Position numbers and translations under genes: made by a program. Below, in pieces: positions 26,806-35,061 of a stretch of DNA of 64,000 nt. Position 1 is the stretch's first letter. Each line of letters opens with the position of its first letter. Below the pieces are notes generated by a model. It did not search any database. It saw only the letters and a program-made list of their open reading frames with translations, and was not told where the DNA came from. The stretch covers positions 75,001-139,000 of the forward strand of contig NZ_RJSE01000006.1 of NCBI RefSeq assembly GCF_003725695.1, read 5' to 3'. Origin of the DNA: Nocardioides marmoriginsengisoli (GTDB lineage: Bacteria > Actinomycetota > Actinomycetes > Propionibacteriales > Nocardioidaceae).

Positions 26806-27648
26806 TCAGACGGGGACGTTCAGCGTCGCGGTGTAGCCCTCCGCGACCGATCCGCTCACCTTCGCCAGCTGCAGCGAGTACCCGTCGGAGAAGACGTTGT
26901 CGGTCTCCAGACTGGTCCGGGACAGGTTCGCCACGCTCGCCTCGTAACCGGAGGTGGCGTAGACCTGCTCGCAGACGTCCTTCGGGAATGCCAGCTGGGA
27001 GGTGCGCAGCTTGTTGGTCGCCGCGGTCGCGTCCGCCAGCGTCGGGTAGACCTCGAAGTGCACGTGCGGCCAGCGGCCGTCGTACGCCCCGGGGAAGATC
27101 GAGGTGAACTCGACCCCTCCGTCCGCGTCGGTCTCCTGGACGCCGCGCAGGTAGTTCTCGTCGACGATGCTCGCGGAGTACATCGAGTACTCACCGTCGC
27201 GGTCGCAGTGCCAGGCGTAGACCGCTGCTCCGGCCAGGACCTCGGACGTGTCGCCGGTCAGGTCGTAGACCTTGAACCGCAGCGTGAGCGGGATGCCCTC
27301 GGCGACCCCGGTAGCGCCGCCGAAGCTGGGCCGCAGGTCGGAGCGGACGACCCCGCTCTGGTTGAGCACGTTGACGCCGTTGGAGCCGTCTCCCGGGTAC
27401 GGCCCGGCCGTCTCCTCGGGGATCTCACCGGCGGCGGTGCTGGCTCCGGACGCGGCCGGACCACCGCCGGGGTTGCTCGGCCCCGCCGCGCTCGGCGAGT
27501 CGTCCGACGCCCCGCAGGCCGCCAGGGTGCCGGCCGCCGCGACGCCACCGAGGATCCCGAACAGGCGGCGCCGCTCCATCCCCTGCTCGATCAGTCGGGG
27601 CAGGTCGTGGGAGAGGCCGCGGTCGTGGTCCTCGAGTTCTTCGTTCAT
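26806..27648 (-). CDS. Exported intradiol ring-cleavage dioxygenase-like lipoprotein
   Basis: A 280-residue protein from the ATG at 27648. The N-terminus has a twin-arginine-like ERRRLFG followed by a hydrophobic run and lipobox LAAC, so it is probably a Tat-exported lipoprotein. The catalytic domain (about 80-280) has the non-heme iron ligands in order: Tyr in DGEYSMY, Tyr in GAYDGRW, and two His in PHVHFEVY. Cytoplasmic relatives cleave catechols or protocatechuate. The natural substrate of secreted versions is unclear. Confidence 0.88.
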   Translation of the reverse strand: MNEELEDHDRGLSHDLPRLIEQGMERRRLFGILGGVAAAGTLAACGASDDSPSAAGPSNPGGGPAASGASTAAGEIPEETAGPYPGDGSNGVNVLNQSGVVRSDLRPSFGGATGVAEGIPLTLRFKVYDLTGDTSEVLAGAAVYAWHCDRDGEYSMYSASIVDENYLRGVQETDADGGVEFTSIFPGAYDGRWPHVHFEVYPTLADATAATNKLRTSQLAFPKDVCEQVYATSGYEASVANLSRTSLETDNVFSDGYSLQLAKVSGSVAEGYTATLNVPV

Positions 27649-27715
27649 GGGACGAGCATGCCGAGCAACCTTGTGAGGTTCCTGTGGGTCGGTTGTGCGG
27701 TTCCTGCGCGTCACC

Positions 27716-27740
27716 GCGTCTCGACAAGCTCGACGTCCGG
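27716..27740. repeat. 25-nt dispersed intergenic element, copy 1
   Basis: GCGTCTCGAC-AA-GCTCGAC followed by GTCCGG. The same element occurs at 47212, 54101 and 54195, always between genes. Here it lies upstream of the dioxygenase and downstream of the fatty acyl-CoA ligase gene. Confidence 0.75.
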
Positions 27741-27762
27741 GTCGCTAGGCTCGGCCTCGCTC

Positions 27763-29592
27763 CTAGGCGTAGAGCGCGTCGATCCGGTCCTTGTTGTTGA
27801 CCTCGACGACGTTGCGCTTGACCTTCATCGACGGGGTCAGCTCGCCGGACTCGATGGTCAGGTCGTGGTCGAGGATCTCGAACTTCTTCACCGACTCCCA
27901 GCGGTTCAGCTGGGCGTTGAGCTGCTCGACGTACTCGGCGATCATCGCCCTGACCTCGGGCGAGGAGACCACGTCGGTGTAGGAGGCGCCGGCCTTCCCG
28001 TTCTCCGCGGCCCACCCCGCCATCGCATCCGGGTCGAGCGTCACCAGCGCGATCACGTAGTTGCGCTCGTTGCCGAAGACCATGAACTGGCTGGCGTACG
28101 GGCAGATCGCCTTGAACTTGGCCTCGATCGCCGGCGGGGCGACGTACTTGCCTCCGGAGGTCTTGAAGAGCTCCTTGATCCGGCCGGTGATCGTCAGGAA
28201 CCCGTCGGCGTCCAGGGAGCCCTTGTCACCGGTGTGCAGCCAGCCGTCCTCGGTCAGCGTCTTCGCGGTCTCCTCGGGCAGGTTGTGGTACCCGTCCATG
28301 ATGTTCGGGCCCTTGATCTGGATCTCGTCGCCCTCCCCGAGCCGCACCTGCCCGCCGGGGAAGACCGGACCCACGGTGCCGATCTTGTAGTCGTCCGGGT
28401 GGTTCACGAACGCACCGGCAGCCGTCTCGGTCAGCCCGTAACCCTCCAGGATCAGGATCCCGGCGGCGTGGAACCACTCCGCGATCTCCCGGTTCAGCGC
28501 GGCGGAGCCGGAGATGAAGAACCGGACCCGGCCGCCGAAGCGGGCGCGGATCTTGGAGAACACCAGCTTGTCGAAGAGGCCGTGCTGGAGCTTGAGGGTG
28601 AACGGCACCGGCTTGCCGGCGAGCTTCAGGGCGTCGACCTTCCGGCCGACCTCGAACGCGGCGTTGAAGATCTTCTCCTTGGCGCCGCCCTCGGCCTCCT
28701 GCATGGTGATGATCCGAGCGTAGGCCTTCTCGAAGATCCGCGGTGCCGCGCCCATGAAGGTCGGCTGGACGATCGCGAGGTTGTCGATGATCCGGTCGAC
28801 CCGGCCGTCGACCGCGGTCGCGAAGCCGCAGGCCAGCTGCGCGGAGAGCAGCACCTTGCCGAACGAGTGCGCCATCGGCAGCCACAGGAACTGCAGGTCG
28901 GACTCGTCGAGGATCTTCTGCGACTGGATGACTGCGCCCTCGTAGGTCCACGAGGAGTGGGTCAGCCGGACGCCCTTGGGCTTGCCGGTGGTCCCGGAGG
29001 TGTAGATCAAGGTGGCGAGCTGGTTGCCCGTGATCGCCGCGACCGAGGTGTCGACCGCGTCCGGAGTCGTGGCCAGGTGCTGCTCGCCGAGCGCGGCGAG
29101 GTCGTCGAGCCCGATCACCCAGTCGCCGTCGGTGGTGCCGTCGAAGACGACCACCTTGAACAGCTCGGGCAGGTCGGCACGGTGGTCGCGCAGCTTCTGC
29201 ACCTGCTCGTCGTCCTCGGCGAAGACGATCCGGGACGCCGAGTCGGCCAGGATGTAGGCCACGTCGGCGGCCATCGTCGAGGGGTAGACGGTGGTGGTCG
29301 CCGCACCGGCGGACAGGATCGCCAGGTCCGCCTCGATCCACTCGACCCGGGTGCCGGCGGCGATGCCGACCCGCTGCTCGGACTCGATGCCGAGGGCGAG
29401 CAGGCCCGCGGCGAGCTTCTCGACCCGGTCCCCCGCCTGCTTCCAGGTGAGCGAGGTCCACGGCTGGCCGTCGGCGGCCGGGTAGCGGAACGCCTCCAGC
29501 GCGGGGCTCTTCGCCACCCGCTCGCGGAACTGCAACGCCATGTTCTGCGGCCGGTTCTCGATGAACGACATGTCTGGGGCGACGCGTGACAT
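27763..29592 (-). CDS. Long-chain fatty-acid-CoA ligase (FadD15-like, AMP-binding)
   Basis: A 609-residue acyl-adenylate-forming enzyme. AMP-binding P-loop LIYTSGTTGKPKGV, A5 motif GYGLTETAAG, A7 motif WLHTGDKG and A10-region lysine in SGELTPSMKVKR. The N-terminal blocks and length resemble mycobacterial FadD15 (long-chain acyl-CoA synthetases with a TVYPSTMAADVAYIL block). It activates fatty acids for degradation or lipid synthesis. The ATG at 29592 (MSRVAPDMSF) is preferred over the upstream 29631 start. Confidence 0.92.
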   Translation of the reverse strand: MSRVAPDMSFIENRPQNMALQFRERVAKSPALEAFRYPAADGQPWTSLTWKQAGDRVEKLAAGLLALGIESEQRVGIAAGTRVEWIEADLAILSAGAATTTVYPSTMAADVAYILADSASRIVFAEDDEQVQKLRDHRADLPELFKVVVFDGTTDGDWVIGLDDLAALGEQHLATTPDAVDTSVAAITGNQLATLIYTSGTTGKPKGVRLTHSSWTYEGAVIQSQKILDESDLQFLWLPMAHSFGKVLLSAQLACGFATAVDGRVDRIIDNLAIVQPTFMGAAPRIFEKAYARIITMQEAEGGAKEKIFNAAFEVGRKVDALKLAGKPVPFTLKLQHGLFDKLVFSKIRARFGGRVRFFISGSAALNREIAEWFHAAGILILEGYGLTETAAGAFVNHPDDYKIGTVGPVFPGGQVRLGEGDEIQIKGPNIMDGYHNLPEETAKTLTEDGWLHTGDKGSLDADGFLTITGRIKELFKTSGGKYVAPPAIEAKFKAICPYASQFMVFGNERNYVIALVTLDPDAMAGWAAENGKAGASYTDVVSSPEVRAMIAEYVEQLNAQLNRWESVKKFEILDHDLTIESGELTPSMKVKRNVVEVNNKDRIDALYA

Positions 29593-29664
29593 AGGGGCTC
29601 TCGCTTCTGGTCCGACGGCTAGGGCTTGCACGTAACCTAGATCACGCCTGGTGAACGCGGCTAG

Positions 29665-30324
29665 TTAGCCCGGCCGGGGCCCCCGGCCCACCGTGGCCGC
29701 TCGTTCGTAGATCCACGGTTTCAGGCCCGGTACGTCGAGCAGCGGCGGCAGCAGACCGGGCTGGATCGTGACCGCGCGGAACAGGTGCGCGACCGTCACG
29801 CCGTGGTCCGGCCGGTCCACGACCTCGAGCGGATCGCCGGCCGCGACCTCGCCCTCCTCCAGCACCCGCAGGTAGGGGCCGGGCCGCCCGGCGAGGACGA
29901 ACCGCTTGACCCAGGAGGCGGCGTCGTAGCCGGAGTGGTCCATCCAGCCCTTGAACGTCAGGCACGGGATCCGCACGTGCGACACCTGGAGCAGCGCCGT
30001 CCCGACCCGCCAGGTCTCCCCCAGCAGCGCCTCGTTGAGGTCGAGCCCCGCGGTGGTGAGCTGCTCGCCGTACTGGCCGGGGGCGAGGGGGCGGCTGAGC
30101 TCGGCCTGCCACCAGGCGTAGTCCTCGACCGAGTACGCGTATACCCGCATGTACTCGTCGCCGTGGTTGCGGGTGTCCGCGACGGCGTTGCCCTCGACGC
30201 CCGCCTCGGTGATCCGCACCGGCCCCTCGACCGGGCGCTTCTCGATCCCGGTCTCCGGGAGCGAGCTCGTTTCGTAGGCGACCTTCCGGGGCATGCCGAC
30301 GTTCACGGAGACGACCTGGGCCAT
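29665..30324 (-). CDS. MOSC domain-containing protein (YiiM-like)
   Basis: A 219-residue MOSC protein. The beta-barrel domain includes VRITEAGVEGNAVADTRNHG, QYGEQLTTAGLDLNEALLGE, the conserved cysteine in HVRIPCLTFKG and GRPGPYLRVLEEGEVAAGD. The C-terminal tail resembles YiiM, whose E. coli member reduces N-hydroxylated bases with molybdenum cofactor. Whether this one does so is inference. Start ATG at 30324 (MAQVVSVNVG). Confidence 0.9.
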   Translation of the reverse strand: MAQVVSVNVGMPRKVAYETSSLPETGIEKRPVEGPVRITEAGVEGNAVADTRNHGDEYMRVYAYSVEDYAWWQAELSRPLAPGQYGEQLTTAGLDLNEALLGETWRVGTALLQVSHVRIPCLTFKGWMDHSGYDAASWVKRFVLAGRPGPYLRVLEEGEVAAGDPLEVVDRPDHGVTVAHLFRAVTIQPGLLPPLLDVPGLKPWIYERAATVGRGPRPG

Positions 30325-30459
30325 GGGTCGAGTCTTGCAGCCGGTGCGATCCTCCGGAGTTCTTTTCCGCGGACCTGTCGTACCGGCGTGATCGCGTTCG
30401 TAGCAGGGGTGACACGACAAGATGGAGCGGCGCGGCCGTCCACGACGAAGGAGCACACC

Positions 30460-30828
30460 ATGACGCAGTACCTGTTGTCCGTCATCCACGACTGGAACGA
30501 CCTCGGCGACGTCTCGGACGAGGAGGTCCAGGAGATGTTCGCGGCCACCGGTCGGTTCAACGACGAGATCCAGGCGTCGGGGCACTGGGTCTTCGCCGGC
30601 GGCCTGGAGCACCCGAGCACCGCGACCGTGGTCAACGGCGTCAAGGGCGCGAACATCGTCACCGACGGGCCCTACCTGGAGGCCAAGGAGCACCTGGGCG
30701 GGTTCTGGGTGATCGAGGCGGCCGACCTCGACGAGGCGCTGGAGATCGGTCGGCGCGGGTCGATGGCCTGCGGCGGTGCGGTCGAGGTCCGACCGTTCCA
30801 GGGCGAGGACGGGCCCGCCGGCGCGTGA
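30460..30828 (+). CDS. YCII-related/DGPF-domain protein, partner of the ECF42 sigma factor
   Basis: A 122-residue alpha/beta protein of the YCII/DGPF family, with the hallmark TDGPYLEAKEHLGGFWVIEA near residues 68-87. AAGGAG precedes the ATG. Its stop overlaps the sigma factor GTG by four bases (GTGA). In the ECF42 group, DGPF proteins are co-encoded with the sigma factor; they were once suggested as anti-sigma factors but reported work found they need not control it. Confidence 0.92.
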   Translation: MTQYLLSVIHDWNDLGDVSDEEVQEMFAATGRFNDEIQASGHWVFAGGLEHPSTATVVNGVKGANIVTDGPYLEAKEHLGGFWVIEAADLDEALEIGRRGSMACGGAVEVRPFQGEDGPAGA

Positions 30829-32069
30829 GCCCCGGGACCGGATCCGACCGGGCCGCGCTCGACCCGCAGTTCGCCGAGCAGATCTCCGGAATCGTGCGGG
30901 CCGAGCACGGTCGGGTGGTCGCCACCCTGATCCGTCGTCTCGGCGACATCGACCTCGCCGAGGACGCCGTCGCCGAGGCGCTGGTCACCGCCCTCGAGCG
31001 GTGGCCCGCCGACGGCATCCCGCCGAACCCCGGAGCGTGGCTGACGACTACCGCCGGGAACAAGGCGATCGACCGGATCCGGCGGGAGGGCAAGCGCGAC
31101 CTCAAGCACAAGGAGGCGCTCGACATGATCGACGACTCGCTCCCCGAGCCGACCGGGCCGGTCGCGGACGACCGGTTGCGACTGATCTTCATCTGCTGCC
31201 ACCCGGCGCTGGCGCCGGAGAACAGGATCGCGCTCACGCTGCGGCTGCTCGGCGGCCTCACCGTCGCCGAGATCGCACGCGCGTTCCTGGTGCCGGAGAC
31301 CACGATGGCTCAGCGGATCACCCGGTCCAAGCAGAAGATCAAGGCCGCCAACATCCCCTACCAGGTGCCCCGCGAGGCCGACCTGGTCGAACGGCTCGCC
31401 GGCGTGCTGGCGGTGCTGTACCTGATCTTCAACGAGGGCTACCTGGCCTCCGCCGGCGAGGGTTTGCGCGAGGATCTCTCCGCCGAGGCGATCCGGCTGA
31501 CCCGGCAGGTCGGCTCGCTGATCAGGTCACCCGAGATCGACGGGCTGCTGGCGCTGATGCTGCTGACCGAGGCCCGCCGGGACGCCCGGATCGCGGACGG
31601 CGTCCTGGTCACGCTGGACCGCCAGGACCGGTCGCGGTGGGACGCCGACCTGGTCGACGAAGGACATGCACTGGTACGCCGCTGCCTGGCCGCGGGCCGC
31701 CCGGGCCCGTACCAGCTCCAGGCCGCGATCAACGCCGTGCACACGGATGCCCTGGACGCCTCGCTGACCGACTGGCGGCAGATCGTGCAGCTCTACGACC
31801 AGCTGCTCGTGATCCAGCCGTCCCCGATCGCCGAGCTCAACCGGGCCGTCGCGGTGGCCGAGCTCGACGGGCCCGACGTGGCGCTGGCACTGGTCGAGCG
31901 ACTCGACCTGCCCGACTACCACCCCGCCCTCGTGGCGCGGGCCGAGCTGCTGCGCCGGCTGGACCGGCGTACCGAGGCTCGGGCGGCGTACGACGCGGCG
32001 CTGGCCCTGAGCGCCAACGAGGCCGAGCGGGCGCACCTGGTCAGGCGCCGGGAATCGCTGGGGTCGTGA
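30825..32069 (+). CDS. ECF42-type RNA polymerase sigma factor with C-terminal extension
   Basis: A 414-residue sigma factor. Region 2 spans about 20-95 (IRRLGDIDLAEDAVAEALVTALERWP, AGNKAIDRIRRE). Region 4 spans about 125-180 (LRLIFICCHPALAPENRIALTLRLLGGLTVAEIARAF, then TTMAQRITRSKQKI). A long SnoaL-free, TPR-like C-terminal extension (about 190-414) includes FNEGYLAS, LQAAINAVH and LNRAVAVAELDGP, all typical of ECF42. In this group the extension is reported to be required for activity. The 3' end overlaps the convergent DUF4328 gene by 29 bp. Confidence 0.95.
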   Translation: MSPGTGSDRAALDPQFAEQISGIVRAEHGRVVATLIRRLGDIDLAEDAVAEALVTALERWPADGIPPNPGAWLTTTAGNKAIDRIRREGKRDLKHKEALDMIDDSLPEPTGPVADDRLRLIFICCHPALAPENRIALTLRLLGGLTVAEIARAFLVPETTMAQRITRSKQKIKAANIPYQVPREADLVERLAGVLAVLYLIFNEGYLASAGEGLREDLSAEAIRLTRQVGSLIRSPEIDGLLALMLLTEARRDARIADGVLVTLDRQDRSRWDADLVDEGHALVRRCLAAGRPGPYQLQAAINAVHTDALDASLTDWRQIVQLYDQLLVIQPSPIAELNRAVAVAELDGPDVALALVERLDLPDYHPALVARAELLRRLDRRTEARAAYDAALALSANEAERAHLVRRRESLGS

Positions 32070-32799
32070 GCGTCGCCGAGCGCTCCAGGCCGGCGAGGGT
32101 GAGCCGGCGGACGATCGAGATCGCGAGCACGGCGCCGACGAGCTGGAACAGGTTCGCCACGAGGTAGAAGACCATCGACTCGTTGAAGTCGTCGACGGTG
32201 GTGGCGTCCTCGAAGGAGGAGTCGCCGATCCGGGAGACGAGGCCGCCGATCAGGAGCGTCGCCCACCACCAGTTGACCCGGGTCTTGTCCGCGGTGCCGA
32301 GGAGGTTGCCCCACAGGTCGCGGACGTTCTGGCACGGGATCACCAGGTTCGCGAGCGGGATGTACCAGGAACCGGCGTGCATCCCGGGCCCGTGACGCAG
32401 CTCGCCAGGCGCGACGGTGCCGGCCACCTGGTACTGCCAGACGGTCCAGGTGATGCCGGTGAGGAGGAACACCACCACGAAGGCGATCACGAGAGCGAGG
32501 TTGAGGTCGTCGAACCGGGTCAGCGTCTCCACGTCACCGGACGCCACGGCCTCGTCGAACATCCCGATGCCCCAGACGAACAGAGCCATCTGTCCGACGA
32601 GGACCAGACCGCTCAGCCTCAGGCCCGCGCCGACGACCTTGCTGAGCCGGACGAAGGACCGGACCGTCACCGGCGTGCCCTGCGGGACGAGCACCGGCGG
32701 CGGCTGCACCCAGGCGGCGCCGTCCCAGTAGAGCAGTGCACCGACCCGTTCCGGGTGCGGGTACCAGCCCGGCGGGGGTGCTGCGGGGACGTCGGTCAT
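32041..32799 (-). CDS. DUF2510-DUF4328 membrane protein
   Basis: A 252-residue protein. The N-terminal DUF2510 motif PPGWYPHPERVGALLYWDGAAWV spans about 9-31. It is followed by a DUF4328 domain with four hydrophobic helices (about 58-80, 100-122, 145-160 and 210-232) and the conserved GSWYIPLANLVIP and WWWATLLIGG blocks. Function unknown. Its last codons overlap the sigma factor's last codons on the other strand. Confidence 0.88.
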   Translation of the reverse strand: MTDVPAAPPPGWYPHPERVGALLYWDGAAWVQPPPVLVPQGTPVTVRSFVRLSKVVGAGLRLSGLVLVGQMALFVWGIGMFDEAVASGDVETLTRFDDLNLALVIAFVVVFLLTGITWTVWQYQVAGTVAPGELRHGPGMHAGSWYIPLANLVIPCQNVRDLWGNLLGTADKTRVNWWWATLLIGGLVSRIGDSSFEDATTVDDFNESMVFYLVANLFQLVGAVLAISIVRRLTLAGLERSATLTTPAIPGA

Positions 32800-32871
32800 C
32801 GCGCGATCATGCCCGAACCTGACCGTCCGGCGGGCGGGATTGCGAAACCCGCGACCGAGCGGAATCGACCG

Positions 32872-33699
32872 CTAGTCCTGCACCGCCTTGGCCACCGCGA
32901 CGCAGGTGGTCAACCACTCGTCCGGCCCCGGGTCCTCTCCGGAGAGCTGCCACCACGCGTTCACCATCATCCGGACGACGACCCAGTCCCGGGCGCGGCG
33001 CTCGTCCAGACCCGCGGCGTCGACGACGGTGTGGAAGCGACGGCGGATCCCGTCCCGGACGTCCCCGGCCAGCTCGTCGAACCGATTCCAGAGCAGCGGG
33101 GCGACCTCGTAGTGCGGGTCCCCGGAGAGCGGCTTCGGGTCGATCGCCCGCCAGGTGCCGTCCGCGTCGAGCAGCACGTTCTCGTAGTGCAGGTCGGTGT
33201 GGATCAGGATCCCGTTGCTCGCCTCGTCGCCGGCCAGGTCCCGGCCGAGACCGATCGCCTGCTCGACCAGCCGACGGGGAAGCGGCGCGTTCCGCGGCAG
33301 TGCCGCGAGGCCCGCCAGCGGCTCGGCGAAGTAGTCGGTGAGCCGCACGAAAGGCGCCCCGGTCGGGCGGTGCAACCGGGCGTACAGCCCGGCGACGATC
33401 TCGCACGCCTGCACGTCCCAGACGTCCTCCAGGCTGGCCGGCCCCAGCCGTTCGAGCAGCAGGGCCCGGCGGCGCGGATCCGCCCGCAGCAACCGCACCG
33501 CACCGTCGCCGTCCCAGCGGGTGAGCGCCAGGTGCTCGTGCTCGGACTCGGCGTCGTCGCCGCCGACCTTGAGGACCGCGCTCGCCCCGTCCCGGCTGCG
33601 CACCGGGACGACGGTCGCCGTCCGGCTGTCCAGCGGCGGACCGTCGAGCACCAGCTCCCAGTCGGCGAGCAGCTCGTCCAGCGGTGCCGAGCCGGTCAC
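32872..33699 (-). CDS. Aminoglycoside/hydroxyurea antibiotic kinase family protein (APH(6)-like)
   Basis: A 275-residue small-molecule kinase fold protein. Active-site Brenner motif HTDLHYENVLLD and the metal-binding DP in WRAIDPKPLSGDPHYEVAPLLWNR are those of the streptomycin 6-phosphotransferase/hydroxyurea phosphotransferase family. VLKVGG provides the ATP-binding lysine. Resistance cannot be concluded: many chromosomal members have unknown substrates. GTG start overlaps the MerR stop by GTGA, so the two are co-translated. Confidence 0.85.
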   Translation of the reverse strand: MTGSAPLDELLADWELVLDGPPLDSRTATVVPVRSRDGASAVLKVGGDDAESEHEHLALTRWDGDGAVRLLRADPRRRALLLERLGPASLEDVWDVQACEIVAGLYARLHRPTGAPFVRLTDYFAEPLAGLAALPRNAPLPRRLVEQAIGLGRDLAGDEASNGILIHTDLHYENVLLDADGTWRAIDPKPLSGDPHYEVAPLLWNRFDELAGDVRDGIRRRFHTVVDAAGLDERRARDWVVVRMMVNAWWQLSGEDPGPDEWLTTCVAVAKAVQD

Positions 33700-34094
33700 T
33701 CGAACGCCGCGAGCAGGTCGTCCACGTGCGCCCGGAAGTTCGGGCAGGCCGAGACGTCGTGGGCCTTGCACTCGAAGGCGTGCATCGCCATCTCCCGGGA
33801 GAGGCGCATCTCCTCCATCCGACGGTCGAGGTCGGCGATGTGCGCCTCGAGGACCTGGTGGCGCCCGAACGCCTCGGCGTCGAGCAGCGTGCGGATCTGG
33901 TCCAGGCTCATCCCGGCGGCCTTGCTGCGCTGGATCACCGCCACCCGGACCAGGTCGGGGCGGTGGTAGCGGCGCCGGTCCGCGGAGTCGCGCTCGGGCG
34001 TCAGCAACCCGACGGCCTCCCAGTGCCGGAGCACGTTCGTCGGCATCCCGAAACGTTCGGCGACCTGGCCCACCGACCACGCATTTGACTTCAT
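33696..34094 (-). CDS. MerR-family transcriptional regulator
   Basis: A 132-residue regulator. The N-terminal winged helix has WSVGQVAERFGMPTNVLRHWEAVGLL and DRRRYHRPDLVRVAVIQ. A dimerisation helix follows, and the C-terminus carries two cysteines 9 residues apart (ECKAHDVSACPNF) that could sense metal or redox state. It is divergent from a thioredoxin-reductase-like gene with a palindrome between them. Confidence 0.92.
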   Translation of the reverse strand: MKSNAWSVGQVAERFGMPTNVLRHWEAVGLLTPERDSADRRRYHRPDLVRVAVIQRSKAAGMSLDQIRTLLDAEAFGRHQVLEAHIADLDRRMEEMRLSREMAMHAFECKAHDVSACPNFRAHVDDLLAAFE

Positions 34095-34109
34095 CCCAAC
34101 ATGAAGTCA
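34086..34109. promoter_or_regulatory. MerR-side inverted repeat in the divergent promoter
   Basis: TGACTTCAT (34086-34094) and ATGAAGTCA (34101-34109) form a perfect 9-bp inverted repeat around CCCAAC. The left arm includes the merR start codon. A further ACTTGAGTTGTCACCC-like segment lies toward the plus-strand gene. This is the probable MerR operator. Confidence 0.55.
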
Positions 34110-34154
34110 CAGAGTGGGTGACAACTCAAGTCGACCTCTGCGAAGGAGCACCTC

Positions 34155-35060
34155 ATGTACGACGTCATCGTGATCGGCGGCGGACCGGCCGGACTGCAGG
34201 CGGCCCTCACCCTGGGCCGGATGCACCGGAAGACCCTCGTCCTGGACTCCCAGGAGTACCGCAACGAGCCGGCCGCCGAGATGCACAACTTCCTCGCCCT
34301 CGACGGGACTCCCCCGGCGGAGGTCCGCGCGGCGGCCCGGCGCGACATCGCCGCCTACGACGACGTCGAGATCCGCCAGCTCACCGCGACGGCCGTCGAG
34401 GGATCCGCCGGCGCGTTCACCGTGACCACCTCCGACCGGGTCGCGCACCGCGCCGCCCGGGTGCTCCTGGCCACCGGCGTCCGCGACCTGCTGCCCGCCG
34501 TACCGGGTCTGGAGGGGTTGTTCGGCACCGTCGCCGCGCACTGCCCGTTCTGCCACGGTCACGAGTACGCCGGCGGCACCGTCGTCCTCCAGGGCGGTCC
34601 GCACAGCGCCGGGGTGGCCCTGATGATGGCGCCGATCGCCGGCGAGCTGGTCGTCGTCGGGGACGGCCACGACCCGGAGCCGGCCGCCCTGGCCGCGCTC
34701 AAGAGCGTCGGCGGGACCTGGCGCGACGGCGAGATCGTCTCCCTCCGGGCCGACGGCGACCGCGCCGTGGTCACCCTGAGCGACGGCGCCGAGATCCTCG
34801 CCGACGGGTTCTTCGTCCGGTCGGCCTTCGAGCAGTCGGCGCCGTTCGCCGCCGACCTGGGCCTGGAGCTGCTGCCGAGCGGCTGCATCCAGGTCGACGC
34901 CTTCGGCCGGACCAGCCTGCCCGGCGTCTACGCGGCCGGGGACCTGGCGCACACCCCGGAGCTGCCGATGCCGATGGCGTCGGTGCTGACCGCGGCGTCC
35001 GCCGGGCTGGTCGCCGCCGCGAGCATGATCCGCGACGACGTGATGGAGGCGCTGGGCTGA
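34155..35060 (+). CDS. Thioredoxin-reductase-like NAD(P)/FAD-dependent oxidoreductase
   Basis: A 301-residue flavoprotein. FAD motif VIGGGPAGLQAALTLGR (residues 6-22), redox pair CPFC in AHCPFCHGHEYAGG (near 131-137), and the second FAD motif GVYAAGDLAHTPELPMPMA. The NAD(P)H motif is weak (VVLQGGPHSAGVALMM), so it may belong to the ferredoxin-dependent or NADPH-independent low-molecular-weight TrxR-like group. AAGGAG precedes the ATG. It is divergent from merR. Confidence 0.9.
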   Translation: MYDVIVIGGGPAGLQAALTLGRMHRKTLVLDSQEYRNEPAAEMHNFLALDGTPPAEVRAAARRDIAAYDDVEIRQLTATAVEGSAGAFTVTTSDRVAHRAARVLLATGVRDLLPAVPGLEGLFGTVAAHCPFCHGHEYAGGTVVLQGGPHSAGVALMMAPIAGELVVVGDGHDPEPAALAALKSVGGTWRDGEIVSLRADGDRAVVTLSDGAEILADGFFVRSAFEQSAPFAADLGLELLPSGCIQVDAFGRTSLPGVYAAGDLAHTPELPMPMASVLTAASAGLVAAASMIRDDVMEALG

Positions 35061-35061
35061 G

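Noticed and set aside
26761-29589. Plus-strand open frame of 942 codons opposite the dioxygenase and fadD-like genes
   Set aside because: It is antisense to two proteins with clear catalytic motifs, has the low-complexity composition of a GC-rich shadow frame and shows no recognisable domain.
32872-33699. Acquired aminoglycoside resistance gene
   Set aside because: Base composition matches its neighbours, it is coupled to a chromosomal MerR gene, and no mobile element is nearby. A native kinase of unknown substrate is more likely.
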